Source: Streptomyces sp. CB02959
Lineage (GTDB): Bacteria > Actinomycetota > Actinomycetes > Streptomycetales > Streptomycetaceae
Direction of reading: 5' to 3'
NCBI RefSeq assembly: GCF_002803155.1
Contig: NZ_NNBP01000044.1
Location: 1 to 60,300, forward strand
DNA: 60,300 nt
Shown here: positions 1 to 8,506 of the stretch, piece after piece
How positions within the stretch are numbered: the first letter of the stretch is position 1
Layout: each line of letters begins with the position of its first letter
Made by a program: the position numbers and the translations under genes
Notes under the pieces: generated by a model
Databases searched by the model: none
The model's input: the letters and a program-made list of their open reading frames with translations, nothing else
What the model was told of the DNA's origin: nothing

Positions 1-220
1 CCCAACCTCCCCAGGCCGCCCCTCCGGCCGCCCGGCGCACAGCTCCGCCCCGCCCGTCCCCACCGACCGGCCGTCCCGCGCTCCCACCGGCCGCGGGGCG
101 CACAGCCCCCCCCCCACCCCCACCTCGTCCACCCCGTCCACGCCCACACCCACCGGGAAATCGACGCCCAACGTTCGCTGACCGGCCCTTGCCCCTCACA
201 TCTCCCCCTGCCCGAGAATC

Positions 221-871
221 GTGTCCATGCCCTTCCGGCCCGCACCTCCGCCCCCGACCCCGCCCCGGTGCACCGCCGCCCGCCGCGCCCGGACCCTCGC
301 CGCCGTCGCCCTGGCCGCCGCGACCGCCCTCCCGCTCGCCGCCTGCCACGACGGCACCGGCTACCGGGCCGACGCCGCCACCCGCGCCGTCCCCCCGGGC
401 CCGCCCCCCTCGGCCGACCCCCGCGAGGAGGGCGGCTGCACGCCCGACATGCTGCGCTTCCACGCCGCCGCAGAGCCGCACCGGACCCGCCGCATGCTGC
501 TCACCGTCACCAACATCTCCGACCGGACCTGCACCTTCACCACCCAGCCCTACCCCCTGCTGCACTTCGGCGACCACCACCCCGGCCCCCTCCCGCCCTT
601 CCCGGACAGCCGCCCGCGCACCCCCGTCGCGCTGCCGCCCGACGGCACCGCCCACGCCGAAGTGATCACCGCCGCCACGCCCGGCGGATCGGGCGGCCGG
701 AGCGCTCCGGGCAGCACGGCCGAAAAGGCGTCCCAATTCGGCGTCGCCCTGGCCGCGCGCACCACCCCCGCGCAGGTCGGTGTGGACGGCCCGGCTCCGG
801 TCCGCGTGGACCCGGACACCGCCGCGGTCACGTACTGGCAGCCGGGCCCGGCGGCCATCGGGGCGTGGTGA
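221..871 (+). CDS. DUF4232-like secreted lipoprotein
   Basis: Predicted lipoprotein of 216 aa. The N-terminus is basic, followed by an Ala/Leu-rich hydrophobic stretch and a lipobox (LPLAAC, Cys near residue 42), so it should be lipidated and held on the outer face of the membrane. The mature part has two cysteines (GCTPDML and RTCTF) and a TVTNISDRTC segment, which is the pattern of DUF4232 domains common in Streptomyces lipoproteins. The GTG at 221 is followed two codons later by ATG at 227; either may start the protein. Function is unknown; the family assignment is from motif pattern only. Confidence 0.75.
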   Translation: MSMPFRPAPPPPTPPRCTAARRARTLAAVALAAATALPLAACHDGTGYRADAATRAVPPGPPPSADPREEGGCTPDMLRFHAAAEPHRTRRMLLTVTNISDRTCTFTTQPYPLLHFGDHHPGPLPPFPDSRPRTPVALPPDGTAHAEVITAATPGGSGGRSAPGSTAEKASQFGVALAARTTPAQVGVDGPAPVRVDPDTAAVTYWQPGPAAIGAW

Positions 872-1047
872 TCCGGCCAACCTCAGGGCGCCGTGCGTCC
901 GCCGCGGCGGACGGGCGAGCGATAGCCCGTTCGTGCCGTATCAGCCAGCTCATCACCCACCAATGATCCAATTTTGCCGCTATTGATCGTGTTTGCTCCA
1001 CCGCTTCCTGGCTGCGCCCGGTGCCCCCGGCCCGGTAGGCTTTCCGT

Positions 1048-1365
1048 GTGATCTTCAAGCGCATCGGAAATGGGCGGCCGTACCCCGACCACGGCCGGGA
1101 GAGCACCCGCCAGTGGGCGGACGTCGCCCCGCGCCCGGTACGCCTCGACCAGTTGGTGACCACCAAGCAGCAGCTCGACCTCGAAACGCTGCTCGCCGAG
1201 GACTCCACGTTCTACGGCGACCTGTTCGCCCACGTCGTCAAGTGGGAGGGCGACCTCTATCTGGAGGACGGCCTGCACCGCGCGGTCCGCGCGGCCCTCC
1301 AGCAGCGCCAGGTGCTCCACGCCCGCGTGCTCGAACTCGACGGCTGGCGCCCGGAAACCGCCTGA
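1048..1365 (+). CDS. small VapB-family/ParB-like conserved protein
   Basis: A 105-aa soluble protein starting with GTG (MIFKRIGNG). Homologues in Streptomyces are usually annotated as VapB-family antitoxins. The segment KWEGDLYLEDGLHRAVRAAL resembles the G-H-R core of a ParB/Srx-type domain more than a classic VapB DNA-binding domain, so the antitoxin label is weak. No VapC/PIN toxin gene lies next to it. It sits in the conserved block with the LytR_C gene and upp, all monocistronic by spacing. I am confident it is a real gene, not of its function. Confidence 0.75.
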   Translation: MIFKRIGNGRPYPDHGRESTRQWADVAPRPVRLDQLVTTKQQLDLETLLAEDSTFYGDLFAHVVKWEGDLYLEDGLHRAVRAALQQRQVLHARVLELDGWRPETA

Positions 1366-1472
1366 ACCACCGGCGCGCCAGGACGCCACCGGATTGGCCC
1401 ACTCGGGTTTCCCTCACACAACGCACTGATCATCTAGTAGGCACGGCACACGCCCGGCACTACGCTGCGGCC

Positions 1473-2117
1473 ATGAGCATGCTGACGCCTCCAGGAATGG
1501 GCGGTAAGTACCGCGTCACAGGCGACAGGTACCCGCGGATGCGCCGCCCCCGCCACCGTCGCCGCATCCTCCTCGGCATCGTGGCCGGCGCCTGTGTCCT
1601 CGGGCTGGTCGGCTGGGGAACCCTGCAGCTCATCGACGTCTTCGGCGGCCGGGGCAGTACGGCCCAGGCCGCGCAGGACAAGAGACATTGCCCGGACGGC
1701 GCCGCGGCCGGCCATGCCAAGGCCACCCCGCCGGCCGCCAAGCCGCCCGCCCCGGCGGCCCTGACCGTCAACGTCTACAACGCCACCCCGCGCTCCGGCC
1801 TCGCCAAGCGCACCGCCGACGAACTCCAGAAGCGCGGCTTCAAGATCGGGAAGGTCGGCAACGCCCCGGCCGCCTACGACAAGAAGGTGCCCGGGGCCGG
1901 GATACTGCTCGGCCCCAAGGCCGCCACCGACGGCCCGCTGAAGGTCCTGGCCACCCAGCTCGCCGGCGCCCAGCTGAAGACCGACGACCGCACGGGCGCC
2001 GACCTCGACCTGATCATCGGCGGCGGCTTCCAGCAGCTCACCGCCCCGCAGGCCGCCGCCGAGGCCCTGGCCCTGCTGTCCCGCCCGGCCAAGGAGCCGG
2101 TCGCCGCGACCTGCTGA
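1473..2117 (+). CDS. LytR C-terminal domain membrane protein
   Basis: A 214-aa protein with a short basic N-terminus, one transmembrane segment (about residues 31-52, ILLGIVAGACVLGLVGWGTL), a Pro/Ala linker and a LytR_C domain (about residues 100-205, beginning LTVNVYNATPRSGLA). LytR_C domains occur in extracytoplasmic envelope-integrity proteins, so the domain should face outside the membrane. I took the start at ATG 1473; the open frame extends upstream without a plausible start. It is followed by a strong hairpin shared with the convergent upp gene. Confidence 0.85.
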   Translation: MSMLTPPGMGGKYRVTGDRYPRMRRPRHRRRILLGIVAGACVLGLVGWGTLQLIDVFGGRGSTAQAAQDKRHCPDGAAAGHAKATPPAAKPPAPAALTVNVYNATPRSGLAKRTADELQKRGFKIGKVGNAPAAYDKKVPGAGILLGPKAATDGPLKVLATQLAGAQLKTDDRTGADLDLIIGGGFQQLTAPQAAAEALALLSRPAKEPVAATC

Positions 2118-2120
2118 ACA

Positions 2121-2161
2121 CCGCGGGGCCCCGCACCACGCCGTGGTGCGGGGCCCCGCGG
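2121..2161. terminator. bidirectional hairpin terminator between LytR_C gene and upp
   Basis: Perfect 20-bp inverted repeat (arms 2121-2140 and 2142-2161, essentially GGGGCCCCGCACCACG mirrored) between two convergent genes. There is no U-tract, as is common in Streptomyces. Confidence 0.85.
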
Positions 2162-2195
2162 TGCACCGGGGCGCTCCCGCCCCGGCACCTCCGAC

Positions 2196-2831
2196 TCAGC
2201 CGGCCGTGCCGTACATCCGGTCGCCCGCGTCGCCCAGGCCCGGCACGATGTACCGGTCCTCGTTCAGCCGCTCGTCGACGGCGGCGGTGACCACCGTCAC
2301 CGGCGTACCGGCCAGCTCGCGCTCCATGACCTCGACGCCCTCGGGCGCGGCCAGCAGGCAGATCGCGGTGACGTCGTCCGCACCGCGCTTGATCAGTTCC
2401 CTGATCGCCGCGACCAGCGTGCCGCCGGTGGCCAGCATCGGGTCGACGACGTACACCTGCCGCCCCGAAAGGTCGTCGGGCATCCGCGTGGCGTACGTGT
2501 GCGCCTCGTACGTCTCCTCGTTGCGCACCATGCCCATGAAGCCGACCTCGGCGGTGGGCAGCAGCCGCACCATGCCGTCCAGCATGCCCAGCCCGGCCCG
2601 CAGGATCGGCACGACCATGGGACGGGGGTGCGACAGCCGCACGCCGGTGGTCGCCGTCACCGGCGTCTCGATGTCGACCTGCTCGGTGCGCACATCACGG
2701 GTGGCCTCGTAGGCGAGCAGGGTGACCAGCTCGTCGGCGAGCCGCCGGAAAGTCGGGGAGTCGGTGCGCTTGTCGCGCAGAGTGGTGAGTTTGTGCGCCA
2801 CCAGCGGGTGGTCGACGACATGCAAGCGCAC
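2196..2831 (-). CDS. upp: uracil phosphoribosyltransferase
   Basis: Converts uracil and PRPP to UMP in pyrimidine salvage in the cytosol. The 211-aa length is standard for the family. PRPP-binding signature VYVVDPMLATGGT is present (about residues 121-133), as is the C-terminal YIVPGLGDAGDRMYGT uracil-binding region. The start is GTG at 2831 (MRLHVVDHPL), with GGAGGAA just upstream; the longer open frame has no support. It is convergent with the LytR_C gene. In S. coelicolor I recall upp near tadA; here a reductase/integrase block separates them. Confidence 0.97.
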   Translation of the reverse strand: MRLHVVDHPLVAHKLTTLRDKRTDSPTFRRLADELVTLLAYEATRDVRTEQVDIETPVTATTGVRLSHPRPMVVPILRAGLGMLDGMVRLLPTAEVGFMGMVRNEETYEAHTYATRMPDDLSGRQVYVVDPMLATGGTLVAAIRELIKRGADDVTAICLLAAPEGVEVMERELAGTPVTVVTAAVDERLNEDRYIVPGLGDAGDRMYGTAG

Positions 2832-3026
2832 AATTTCCTCCAGGGGGTCTGATCTGCAACAACGGCCGCAGGAGCGACCCAACCACTCAAGGCTACCGGC
2901 GTCGGCGCAAGGTGGCTTCCGTGGTGGCCGCACATCGGGTCAGGCTGTCCGCCCCAGCGGGGGAGGTCCTTGCGGTCGTTCCCATCGAAGTCTGAGCGGC
3001 GCCAGGGTCCTCTACCGTGTCGCGTC

Positions 3027-3854
3027 ATGACAGTACTGATCGTCGGCGGCAGCGGGTTCCTGGGCACTGAGCTGGTCCGCCAGGCTGGAGCAGCGGGGCA
3101 CGCGACGGCCGCGACCTTCGCAACCAGGCCCGGCAAGGCTTCGCACGTCACCTGGCACGCCCTCGACCTGCGGGACCCTGATCACGTCGGAGCAGCCCTG
3201 GCTGAGGTGAAGCCGCGCGTCGTCGTCAACGCGACGAGCGGCAACGCCGATTGGGCGGTCACGGCTGAGGGCCCTGTCCGCCTGGCGATGGCTGCGGCAC
3301 AGTACGGCAGCCGCTTGATCCATGTGTCCAGCGACGCGGTGTTCTCCGGCGCCCGCGTCCACTACGACGAATCCTGCCTTCCCGACCCGCTCACGCCCTA
3401 CGGTGCGGCGAAGGCCGCAGCGGAGACAGGCATCCGCCTCGTGTATCCGGATGCCGTCATCGCCCGCACCTCGCTGATCATCGGCGACCAGCGGTCTGCG
3501 CATGTCCGCGCGGTGCACGACCTCGCGGCGGGCACTCGGAGCGGCGTCCTGTTCACCGACGACATCCGCTGCCCGGTGCATGTCGGCGACCTGGCTGCCG
3601 CGCTGCTGGAACTTGCGTTCTGCGACGCGCGTGGCGTTCACCATCTGGCAGGAGCCGACGCCGTGAGCCGCCATGAACTCGGCACCCTCATCGCCCAGCG
3701 CGACGGGCTGGACGCCTCCCGGCTGCCCGGGGGTCTGCGGGCCGGCAGCGCGCTTCCCGGGGCACTCGACGTTCGCCTCGACAGCCACGCGACGCAACAA
3801 AGGCTCCGCACCGTGTTGCGTGGTGCCCGCCAGTTCCTTGCTCTGGGAGCTTGA
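3027..3854 (+). CDS. RmlD-like NAD(P)-dependent sugar reductase (extended SDR)
   Basis: A 275-aa extended short-chain dehydrogenase. Nucleotide-binding GGSGFLG at residues 7-13, an SSDAVFSG motif at 101-108 (equivalent to the STDxVFxG of dTDP-4-dehydrorhamnose reductases) and catalytic Y125-x3-K129 (YGAAK). By family it would reduce a nucleotide-linked 4-keto sugar, but no other dTDP-sugar genes are present, so the substrate is unknown. The start is ATG 3027. Its GC content is visibly lower than that of upp and tadA, and it lies beside a serine integrase, which suggests it is cargo of an inserted element. Confidence 0.8.
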   Translation: MTVLIVGGSGFLGTELVRQAGAAGHATAATFATRPGKASHVTWHALDLRDPDHVGAALAEVKPRVVVNATSGNADWAVTAEGPVRLAMAAAQYGSRLIHVSSDAVFSGARVHYDESCLPDPLTPYGAAKAAAETGIRLVYPDAVIARTSLIIGDQRSAHVRAVHDLAAGTRSGVLFTDDIRCPVHVGDLAAALLELAFCDARGVHHLAGADAVSRHELGTLIAQRDGLDASRLPGGLRAGSALPGALDVRLDSHATQQRLRTVLRGARQFLALGA

Positions 3855-3999
3855 GCACACCACCCAAAGTCACCAAGGAGAGGGGGTAATGTCAGCGATC
3901 CGAGCCACGGGCCGCGTGATGGGGTGTACGTCTCGATGCTGCCGTGATCATCGTCCCAGGGTGCGGCCTCGAGGTTCCAGGGCCTCGCCCCCACTGCGA

Positions 4000-5697
4000 T
4001 CAGAAGGGCAGCTCTGCGCCGTCCGGCATCGCTTCCTTGATCAAGCGCTGCGCTGCCTCCTCTTGCTGCTCCGTGACGTTCCACCGTCTGAAGCCCCACT
4101 CGGTGTCCGTCGCCGTGGAAGCGACCAGACCCATAGCCCGAGCCGCCTCCACGAAGTCACCGAGCCAGACGAACGCGGATCGGTCCTTATGGACGGCCCC
4201 CAACCGCCACGCCCCGATGACCACGTTGTGAGCAAGCAGGTACTCCCGCTGCTCCTCGATGGTCATGCCCTCCCACCTCTGTCTGAAGGTGCGTCCCGTG
4301 GGCTCATACGTCACGGTCGCCGGGATCACCGGCTTTGCCTCAAGCTCCTTGACACGGGCGAGGATGTTGCGCCGCTTCATCAGGTAGGACTCGCGGTCGT
4401 CGTCGTACCAGCCCTGCTCGTCCTCCTTCTCCACCCGGGCAAGCCGGCTCCGGTACTGCTCCAGCTCTGCCGTGTGGTCCTCCCCCTTGGTCCTGATCGT
4501 GCGGACCTCTTCCTTGTCTCCCAGCTCGGCCAAGAGGAAGTCGTCAACGATGTCGTCGAGGGTGCTCTTCTCGATGTACGCGGGCTCGGCGCACTGCCGT
4601 GCCGTAGTGGTCGATGCGCAGCGGTATCGCTCGTACGTGGTGGGGCCGCTCTTCAGGTTGTGCGTGACCCGGTTGATGGTCATGCGCTGTCCGCAGGGGC
4701 CGCACCTGGCGATGCCGCTGAGACGGGCCACGGAGCGGCGGGCGCGCTGAGGCTTGCTGGCGCGTTCATCGATCTTCCCCAATACGGCCTCACGCTCCGC
4801 GAGGGTCAGAATCGGCCCGTCGGTGAACATGACCGGATCTCCGTTGTCCAACTCCGCGACCCGCGTCTTCCCCGTCGCCTTGTCCACGTACTCGATCTGC
4901 CCGACGCACGACAGCTTCCGGAACTGTCGGCCAATCGTGGAGGGGTGCCACTTCAGGCCCTTGGCACCCTTGGGCTCTCGTCCTTCAGGACCCGGCAGCG
5001 TTCGCAAGTAGTCCTGCCACGTCATGACCTTCCGGTCATTCAGGTCTCGGGCGATGTTCGCCAGGCTCTCGCCGCCCTCGATCCGCTGCGCCACCTCTCG
5101 TAGGAGCTGCGCATACTCGCGGTCCTGCGTCAGCTTGTAGTGGACCTTGCCGTCAATGACGACCGAGAGGGGCTTGTACCCGAAGGGCAGGTTCCCGCCT
5201 GCCCACAGCCCCTTTCGGCGCAGGTAGTCACGAGAGTCCAGGGCACGCTTCCGGATGCGGGTCAGCTCCGCAGCGGCCTGCGTGGCCTTCGCGTAGGCGA
5301 TCAGGCGGCCCGTCTCCGTGCTCACCTCGAACGACGGGTCGTCGTAGACGTAGATGCCCTTCTGCCAGTCGAGCAGGTCTTTGACGAACGCCATGAAGTG
5401 AAGGTCATCGCGGCCGAGGCGGTCTTGCGTGCTGACCCATACGACGTCCCACTCGTCGCGCTTGTCGTCGGCGAGCCACGGTCCAAGCTCCGGACGGTCC
5501 TTCAGGTCGATGGCACCGGACACCGAGCGATCCTCGGTCACGCGAACGAGGGTGCAGTGGGGGTTGGCGTGCAGCCAGTCCTTCAGCTTCTCGCGCTGCC
5601 GCTCGATCGATGAGCTGCTGTCGTCGTCATTCGAGATCCGGCACGCGGCCAGCACCCTGAGCGTGCGGCCCTCGTCGGCTGTCGCAGTGCGCTTCAT
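4000..5697 (-). CDS. large serine recombinase/integrase
   Basis: A 565-aa site-specific recombinase. The N-terminal resolvase domain (about residues 12-165) has the nucleophile Ser22 in CRIS and a TQDRLGRD active-site segment. The Recombinase domain follows (around NLPFGYKPL and the EGGESLANIARDLNDRKV helix). A zinc-ribbon then begins CGPCGQRM near residue 330, with later Cys residues in CASTTTARQCAEP, followed by a coiled-coil (EDHTAELEQYRSRLARVEKE). This architecture matches phiC31/TP901-type integrases that act unidirectionally on attP x attB. GC is lower than flanking chromosomal genes. No recombination directionality factor is recognisable nearby. Confidence 0.93.
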   Translation of the reverse strand: MKRTATADEGRTLRVLAACRISNDDDSSSSIERQREKLKDWLHANPHCTLVRVTEDRSVSGAIDLKDRPELGPWLADDKRDEWDVVWVSTQDRLGRDDLHFMAFVKDLLDWQKGIYVYDDPSFEVSTETGRLIAYAKATQAAAELTRIRKRALDSRDYLRRKGLWAGGNLPFGYKPLSVVIDGKVHYKLTQDREYAQLLREVAQRIEGGESLANIARDLNDRKVMTWQDYLRTLPGPEGREPKGAKGLKWHPSTIGRQFRKLSCVGQIEYVDKATGKTRVAELDNGDPVMFTDGPILTLAEREAVLGKIDERASKPQRARRSVARLSGIARCGPCGQRMTINRVTHNLKSGPTTYERYRCASTTTARQCAEPAYIEKSTLDDIVDDFLLAELGDKEEVRTIRTKGEDHTAELEQYRSRLARVEKEDEQGWYDDDRESYLMKRRNILARVKELEAKPVIPATVTYEPTGRTFRQRWEGMTIEEQREYLLAHNVVIGAWRLGAVHKDRSAFVWLGDFVEAARAMGLVASTATDTEWGFRRWNVTEQQEEAAQRLIKEAMPDGAELPF

Positions 5698-5978
5698 ATC
5701 ACCACTCTAGCGCTTTGTGTCTTATAGAGTTATTGACCGGTCGACGACGTGGATCTGCATGCCACGGACATTAACCGAGCCGTCGGGCCCCGGCGCCCGC
5801 CGTGCGCCGCCCACGCTCCGGCACGTGAGCGACATCTCTCACAACGTCCTCACGACGCAGCGTCGAAGACGCCGCGCGGACGCGATGTTTCTGCCACGAT
5901 TCCGGAGGGGCGGGAAGCAGCGGCGTGCAGCCCCGCCCCACCCGGCCCGGCACGCCCCTGACCAGTGGGAGAGTCACG

Positions 5979-6506
5979 GTGTACTTCGCCGCACTGCTCG
6001 CGCGCACCGAAGACGGGTGGGAAGCGAGCGATACGGAGCTCGACAATGTGGAAAGGCTGACCGATCTGGCCGACCTGGCCCGAGAGGCAGCGACCGACGA
6101 CACGGTAGTGATCCTCATCGAGCAGGAGGACGCCTGGTTCGGCGTCGTCCGGATCGACGGTGAGGACGACCCGAGGATCTTCGTCTCCAACGCCGCGCTG
6201 GCCGCCAGGAGCTCGTACGGCGCGATGCTGACCGACGAACTCCTCGGGCGCGACGACAGCGACGAGGACGACCTCGACCTGCTCGACCTGGACGGCACCG
6301 AGGACGGCGAACCGGAAAGGGAGGACGAGGACCCCGAGAGCGCGGAGGCCGCCGAGACACCCGTGGCCCGCGGCCCGCTCGGCGACCCCAGGCTCCTGGA
6401 GGACGTCGGCGTCGGCGAGCGGGAACTGCTGAGCCTCGACGGCGACGCCCTCGGCGAGATCGCCGAGGCCCTGGGCTGCTCCGACCTCCTGGAAGCCGTC
6501 CGCTGA
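5979..6506 (+). CDS. tRNA adenosine deaminase-associated protein
   Basis: A 175-aa acidic protein starting at GTG 5979 (MYFAALLARTEDGWEA) with GGGAGAG upstream. The N-terminal ~100 residues form the compact conserved part; a very acidic linker (runs of D/E, about residues 88-125) precedes a C-terminal helical segment ending DLLEAVR. Streptomyces homologues are named for their position immediately before tadA, as here (65 bp gap). Biochemical role not established; co-transcription with tadA is likely. Confidence 0.85.
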   Translation: MYFAALLARTEDGWEASDTELDNVERLTDLADLAREAATDDTVVILIEQEDAWFGVVRIDGEDDPRIFVSNAALAARSSYGAMLTDELLGRDDSDEDDLDLLDLDGTEDGEPEREDEDPESAEAAETPVARGPLGDPRLLEDVGVGERELLSLDGDALGEIAEALGCSDLLEAVR

Positions 6507-6571
6507 CCCCGCCGGGCCCACACACCCCGGGCCCGGCCCCACCTCACCGCCCCGTCCCCGACACTGGGGGC

Positions 6572-7072
6572 ATGACCGTCCCTCCGTCCGCCCCCCTCCC
6601 CTCCCCCACGCCCGACCCGCTGCGCGACCCCTGGACCGGGCCGATGCGCCGGGCACTGGCGGAGGCCGCCCGCGCCCCCGGGACCGGTGACGTCCCGGTG
6701 GGCGCCGTCGTGCTGTCCGCCGACGGCACGGTCCTGGGCACCGGCCACAACGAACGCGAGGCCACCGGCGACCCCACCGCACACGCCGAAGTCCTCGCCC
6801 TGCGCGCCGCGGCCCGCGCCGTCGGGGAATGGCGGCTCAGCGGCTGCACCCTGCTCGTCACCCTCGAACCCTGCACGATGTGCGCCGGCGCGATCGTCCT
6901 CTCCCGCGTCGACCGGGTCGTCTACGGCGCCCGCGACACCAAGGCCGGCGCCGTCGGCTCCCTCTGGGACGTGGTCCGCGACCGCCGCCTCAACCACCGC
7001 CCCGAGGTCGTCACCGGCGTCCTGGAAGCGGACTGCGCGGCCCTCCTCACCGCCTTCTTCCGCGACCGCTGA
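6572..7072 (+). CDS. tadA: tRNA-specific adenosine deaminase
   Basis: Deaminates the wobble adenosine of tRNA-Arg(ACG) to inosine. The 166-aa protein carries the cytidine/deoxycytidylate deaminase zinc site: H71-A-E73 (HAEV) and PCTMC with C101 and C104, with E73 as proton shuttle. The ~25-residue N-terminal Pro-rich extension is typical of Streptomyces orthologues. Its substrate, tRNA-Arg(ACG), is also the att target of the element whose edge lies at 50.15 kb. A tRNA-Ser gene follows. Confidence 0.95.
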   Translation: MTVPPSAPLPSPTPDPLRDPWTGPMRRALAEAARAPGTGDVPVGAVVLSADGTVLGTGHNEREATGDPTAHAEVLALRAAARAVGEWRLSGCTLLVTLEPCTMCAGAIVLSRVDRVVYGARDTKAGAVGSLWDVVRDRRLNHRPEVVTGVLEADCAALLTAFFRDR

Positions 7073-7139
7073 CCGCCGCGCGCCCCGCACCCGGCAATCC
7101 GATTTCGACGCACGGGGCCTTTGGGCTAAGCTCTCTCTC

Positions 7140-7227
7140 GGTAGCGTGTCCGAGCGGCCGAAGGAGCTCGCCTCGAAAGCGAGTGTGGCGCAAGTCACCG
7201 AGGGTTCAAATCCCTCCGCTACCGCCA
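7140..7227 (+). tRNA. tRNA-Ser(CGA)
   Basis: 88-nt class II tRNA including encoded CCA. Acceptor GGTAGCG (7140-7146) pairs with CGCTACC (7217-7223), discriminator G7224. Anticodon stem/loop CTCGC-CTCGAAA-GCGAG gives anticodon CGA (reads UCG). A long variable arm and a GGGTTCAAATCCC T-arm are present. A strong terminator follows at once. Confidence 0.97.
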
Positions 7228-7230
7228 GAG

Positions 7231-7273
7231 ACACCCCCCTGAACTGCGGAAACGCGGATCAGGGGGGTGTTTT
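7231..7273 (+). terminator. intrinsic terminator of tRNA-Ser
   Basis: Perfect 12-bp stem ACACCCCCCTGA / TCAGGGGGGTGT (7231-7242 and 7259-7270) followed by TTT, four bases after the tRNA CCA. Confidence 0.93.
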
Positions 7274-7280
7274 GCATGGC

Positions 7281-7350
7281 ACTGCGCGGTGTTCCCCGGT
7301 GTTCCCCGGTGTTCCCCGGCGCTGCGCGGTGCTGCGCGGTGCTGCGTGGT
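7281..7350. repeat. seven-unit 10-bp tandem repeat
   Basis: Seven contiguous 10-mers: ACTGCGCGGT, three of GTTCCCCGG(T/C), then GCTGCGCGGT twice and GCTGCGTGGT. All share a G-C-rich body ending CGGT. The array lies just past the tRNA-Ser terminator and before the LysR gene. Open frames through it are repeat artefacts. Confidence 0.9.
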
Positions 7351-7518
7351 GACGCGTCGATGCGGTGGCCGTCCCGGCTCCCCCCATCTCCTTCGAAGCC
7401 CAACGAAGTTGGTGCCGCCCGTCGTCCGCGGGAATCTCCGTCGGCGGAGCCGGGTTAGCTGGCATGACAGCGATGACGGCGGGGGGCCGTGATCCGCGCA
7501 GGGAGGGGACCGGAGTCG

Positions 7519-8415
7519 ATGAGCCTTCGTCAGTTCGAGTACGCCCTGGCCGTTGCCGAACAGGGCTCGGTGACGGCCGCGGCGGAGCTGCTGCGCGTCG
7601 CTCAGCCGTCGGTTTCCCAGCAGATCCGCGGCCTGGAGCGGGAGCTGGGCGTGGAGCTGTTCGCCCGTACGCCGACCGGGCTGGTGCCCACCGTGGTGGG
7701 CCGCGCGTTCCTTCAGGAGGCGGAGGCCGCGGTGAGCGCGGCGCGGCGGGCCCGGGCGACGGCGCGGGCCGGTGCCGAGGAGTTGGTGGGCGAGCTGGTC
7801 GTTGCGGTGCAGATGGGCTTCGGCACGCGGCAGCTGCCGGGCGCGCTGGGCGCGCTGCGCCGCCGCTTCCCGCGGCTTGAGGTCACCGTCTTCGAGGAGC
7901 CGAGCTCCGCCGAGCTGGACCGGCTGGCGCGCCGGGGCGCGCTGGACCTCGCGCTGATGGCGGCGTGCGAGCGGACCCCCGCCGACGCCCACCGCCTCGG
8001 CTACGAGGAGTTCGTCGTGGTGCTGGGCGCCGGGCACCGGCAGCTCGCCGCGGACCGGGTCGAGCTGGGCGAGCTGGCGGGGGAGCCGTGGGTGAGGTTC
8101 GACCGCGACAGCGCGCTGGACGGCGTGCTGCTGGACGTCCTGCGGAACAACGACCTGCCCCCGACCACGGCCGCCCGTGTGTCCCAGACGGCGACGGCCG
8201 TGCGCTGGGCCGCCCACGGGCTGGGGGTGACGCTCGTCCCGGCCTCCGCGGTGCCCCCCGGCTACGAGCACCTCGTGCGCCCGGTGTTCCCGGCCGTGTC
8301 CCAGCCCGTCATCGCCGTGGTCCGGCACAGCGCGGGCCCGGCGGAGACGGCCCTGCTCGAACTCCTGCGTCAGGAGAACTGGTCCGAGTCCGCTGCCCTC
8401 TCGCCGGTGACCTGA
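7519..8415 (+). CDS. LysR-family transcriptional regulator
   Basis: A 298-aa regulator. The N-terminal winged helix-turn-helix spans about residues 1-60 (MSLRQFEYALAVAEQGSVTA, then the VAQPSVSQQIRGLERELGVE recognition region). The effector-binding domain (about 90-295) has the usual LysR periplasmic-binding fold pattern. The start is ATG 7519 after a GGGAGGGGAC stretch. The gene is convergent with the SDR gene at 8507-9250, so it may not control that gene's promoter directly. It is the first gene of the accessory block behind tRNA-Ser. Confidence 0.92.
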   Translation: MSLRQFEYALAVAEQGSVTAAAELLRVAQPSVSQQIRGLERELGVELFARTPTGLVPTVVGRAFLQEAEAAVSAARRARATARAGAEELVGELVVAVQMGFGTRQLPGALGALRRRFPRLEVTVFEEPSSAELDRLARRGALDLALMAACERTPADAHRLGYEEFVVVLGAGHRQLAADRVELGELAGEPWVRFDRDSALDGVLLDVLRNNDLPPTTAARVSQTATAVRWAAHGLGVTLVPASAVPPGYEHLVRPVFPAVSQPVIAVVRHSAGPAETALLELLRQENWSESAALSPVT

Positions 8416-8506
8416 GGGCGGGAGGGGGCGGGCGCCGCTGAACTCCTGCTGCCGAAGGGGGCGTTCCGCGGGCCGTACGAGCCCGCGGCGGAGCGGCGGG
8501 GCACGC

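Larger units (their letters stand above)
2851..5759. mobile_element. candidate minimal serine-integrase element (RmlD-like reductase + integrase)
   Basis: The block between upp and the tadA-associated gene contains only an RmlD-like reductase and a large serine integrase, both of visibly lower GC than their neighbours. An 8-bp direct repeat GATCTGCA occurs at 2851-2858, just upstream of upp, and at 5752-5759, 55 bp upstream of the integrase start, where attP-derived sites of serine integrases usually lie. The limits are a hypothesis: an 8-bp match in windows of this size is not rare. Confidence 0.35.

Noticed and set aside
1048..1365. A complete VapBC toxin-antitoxin pair
   Set aside because: No PIN-domain or other toxin gene is adjacent.
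7281..7350. Repeat array as a CRISPR
   Set aside because: Units are contiguous 10-mers without spacers, and no cas genes are present.
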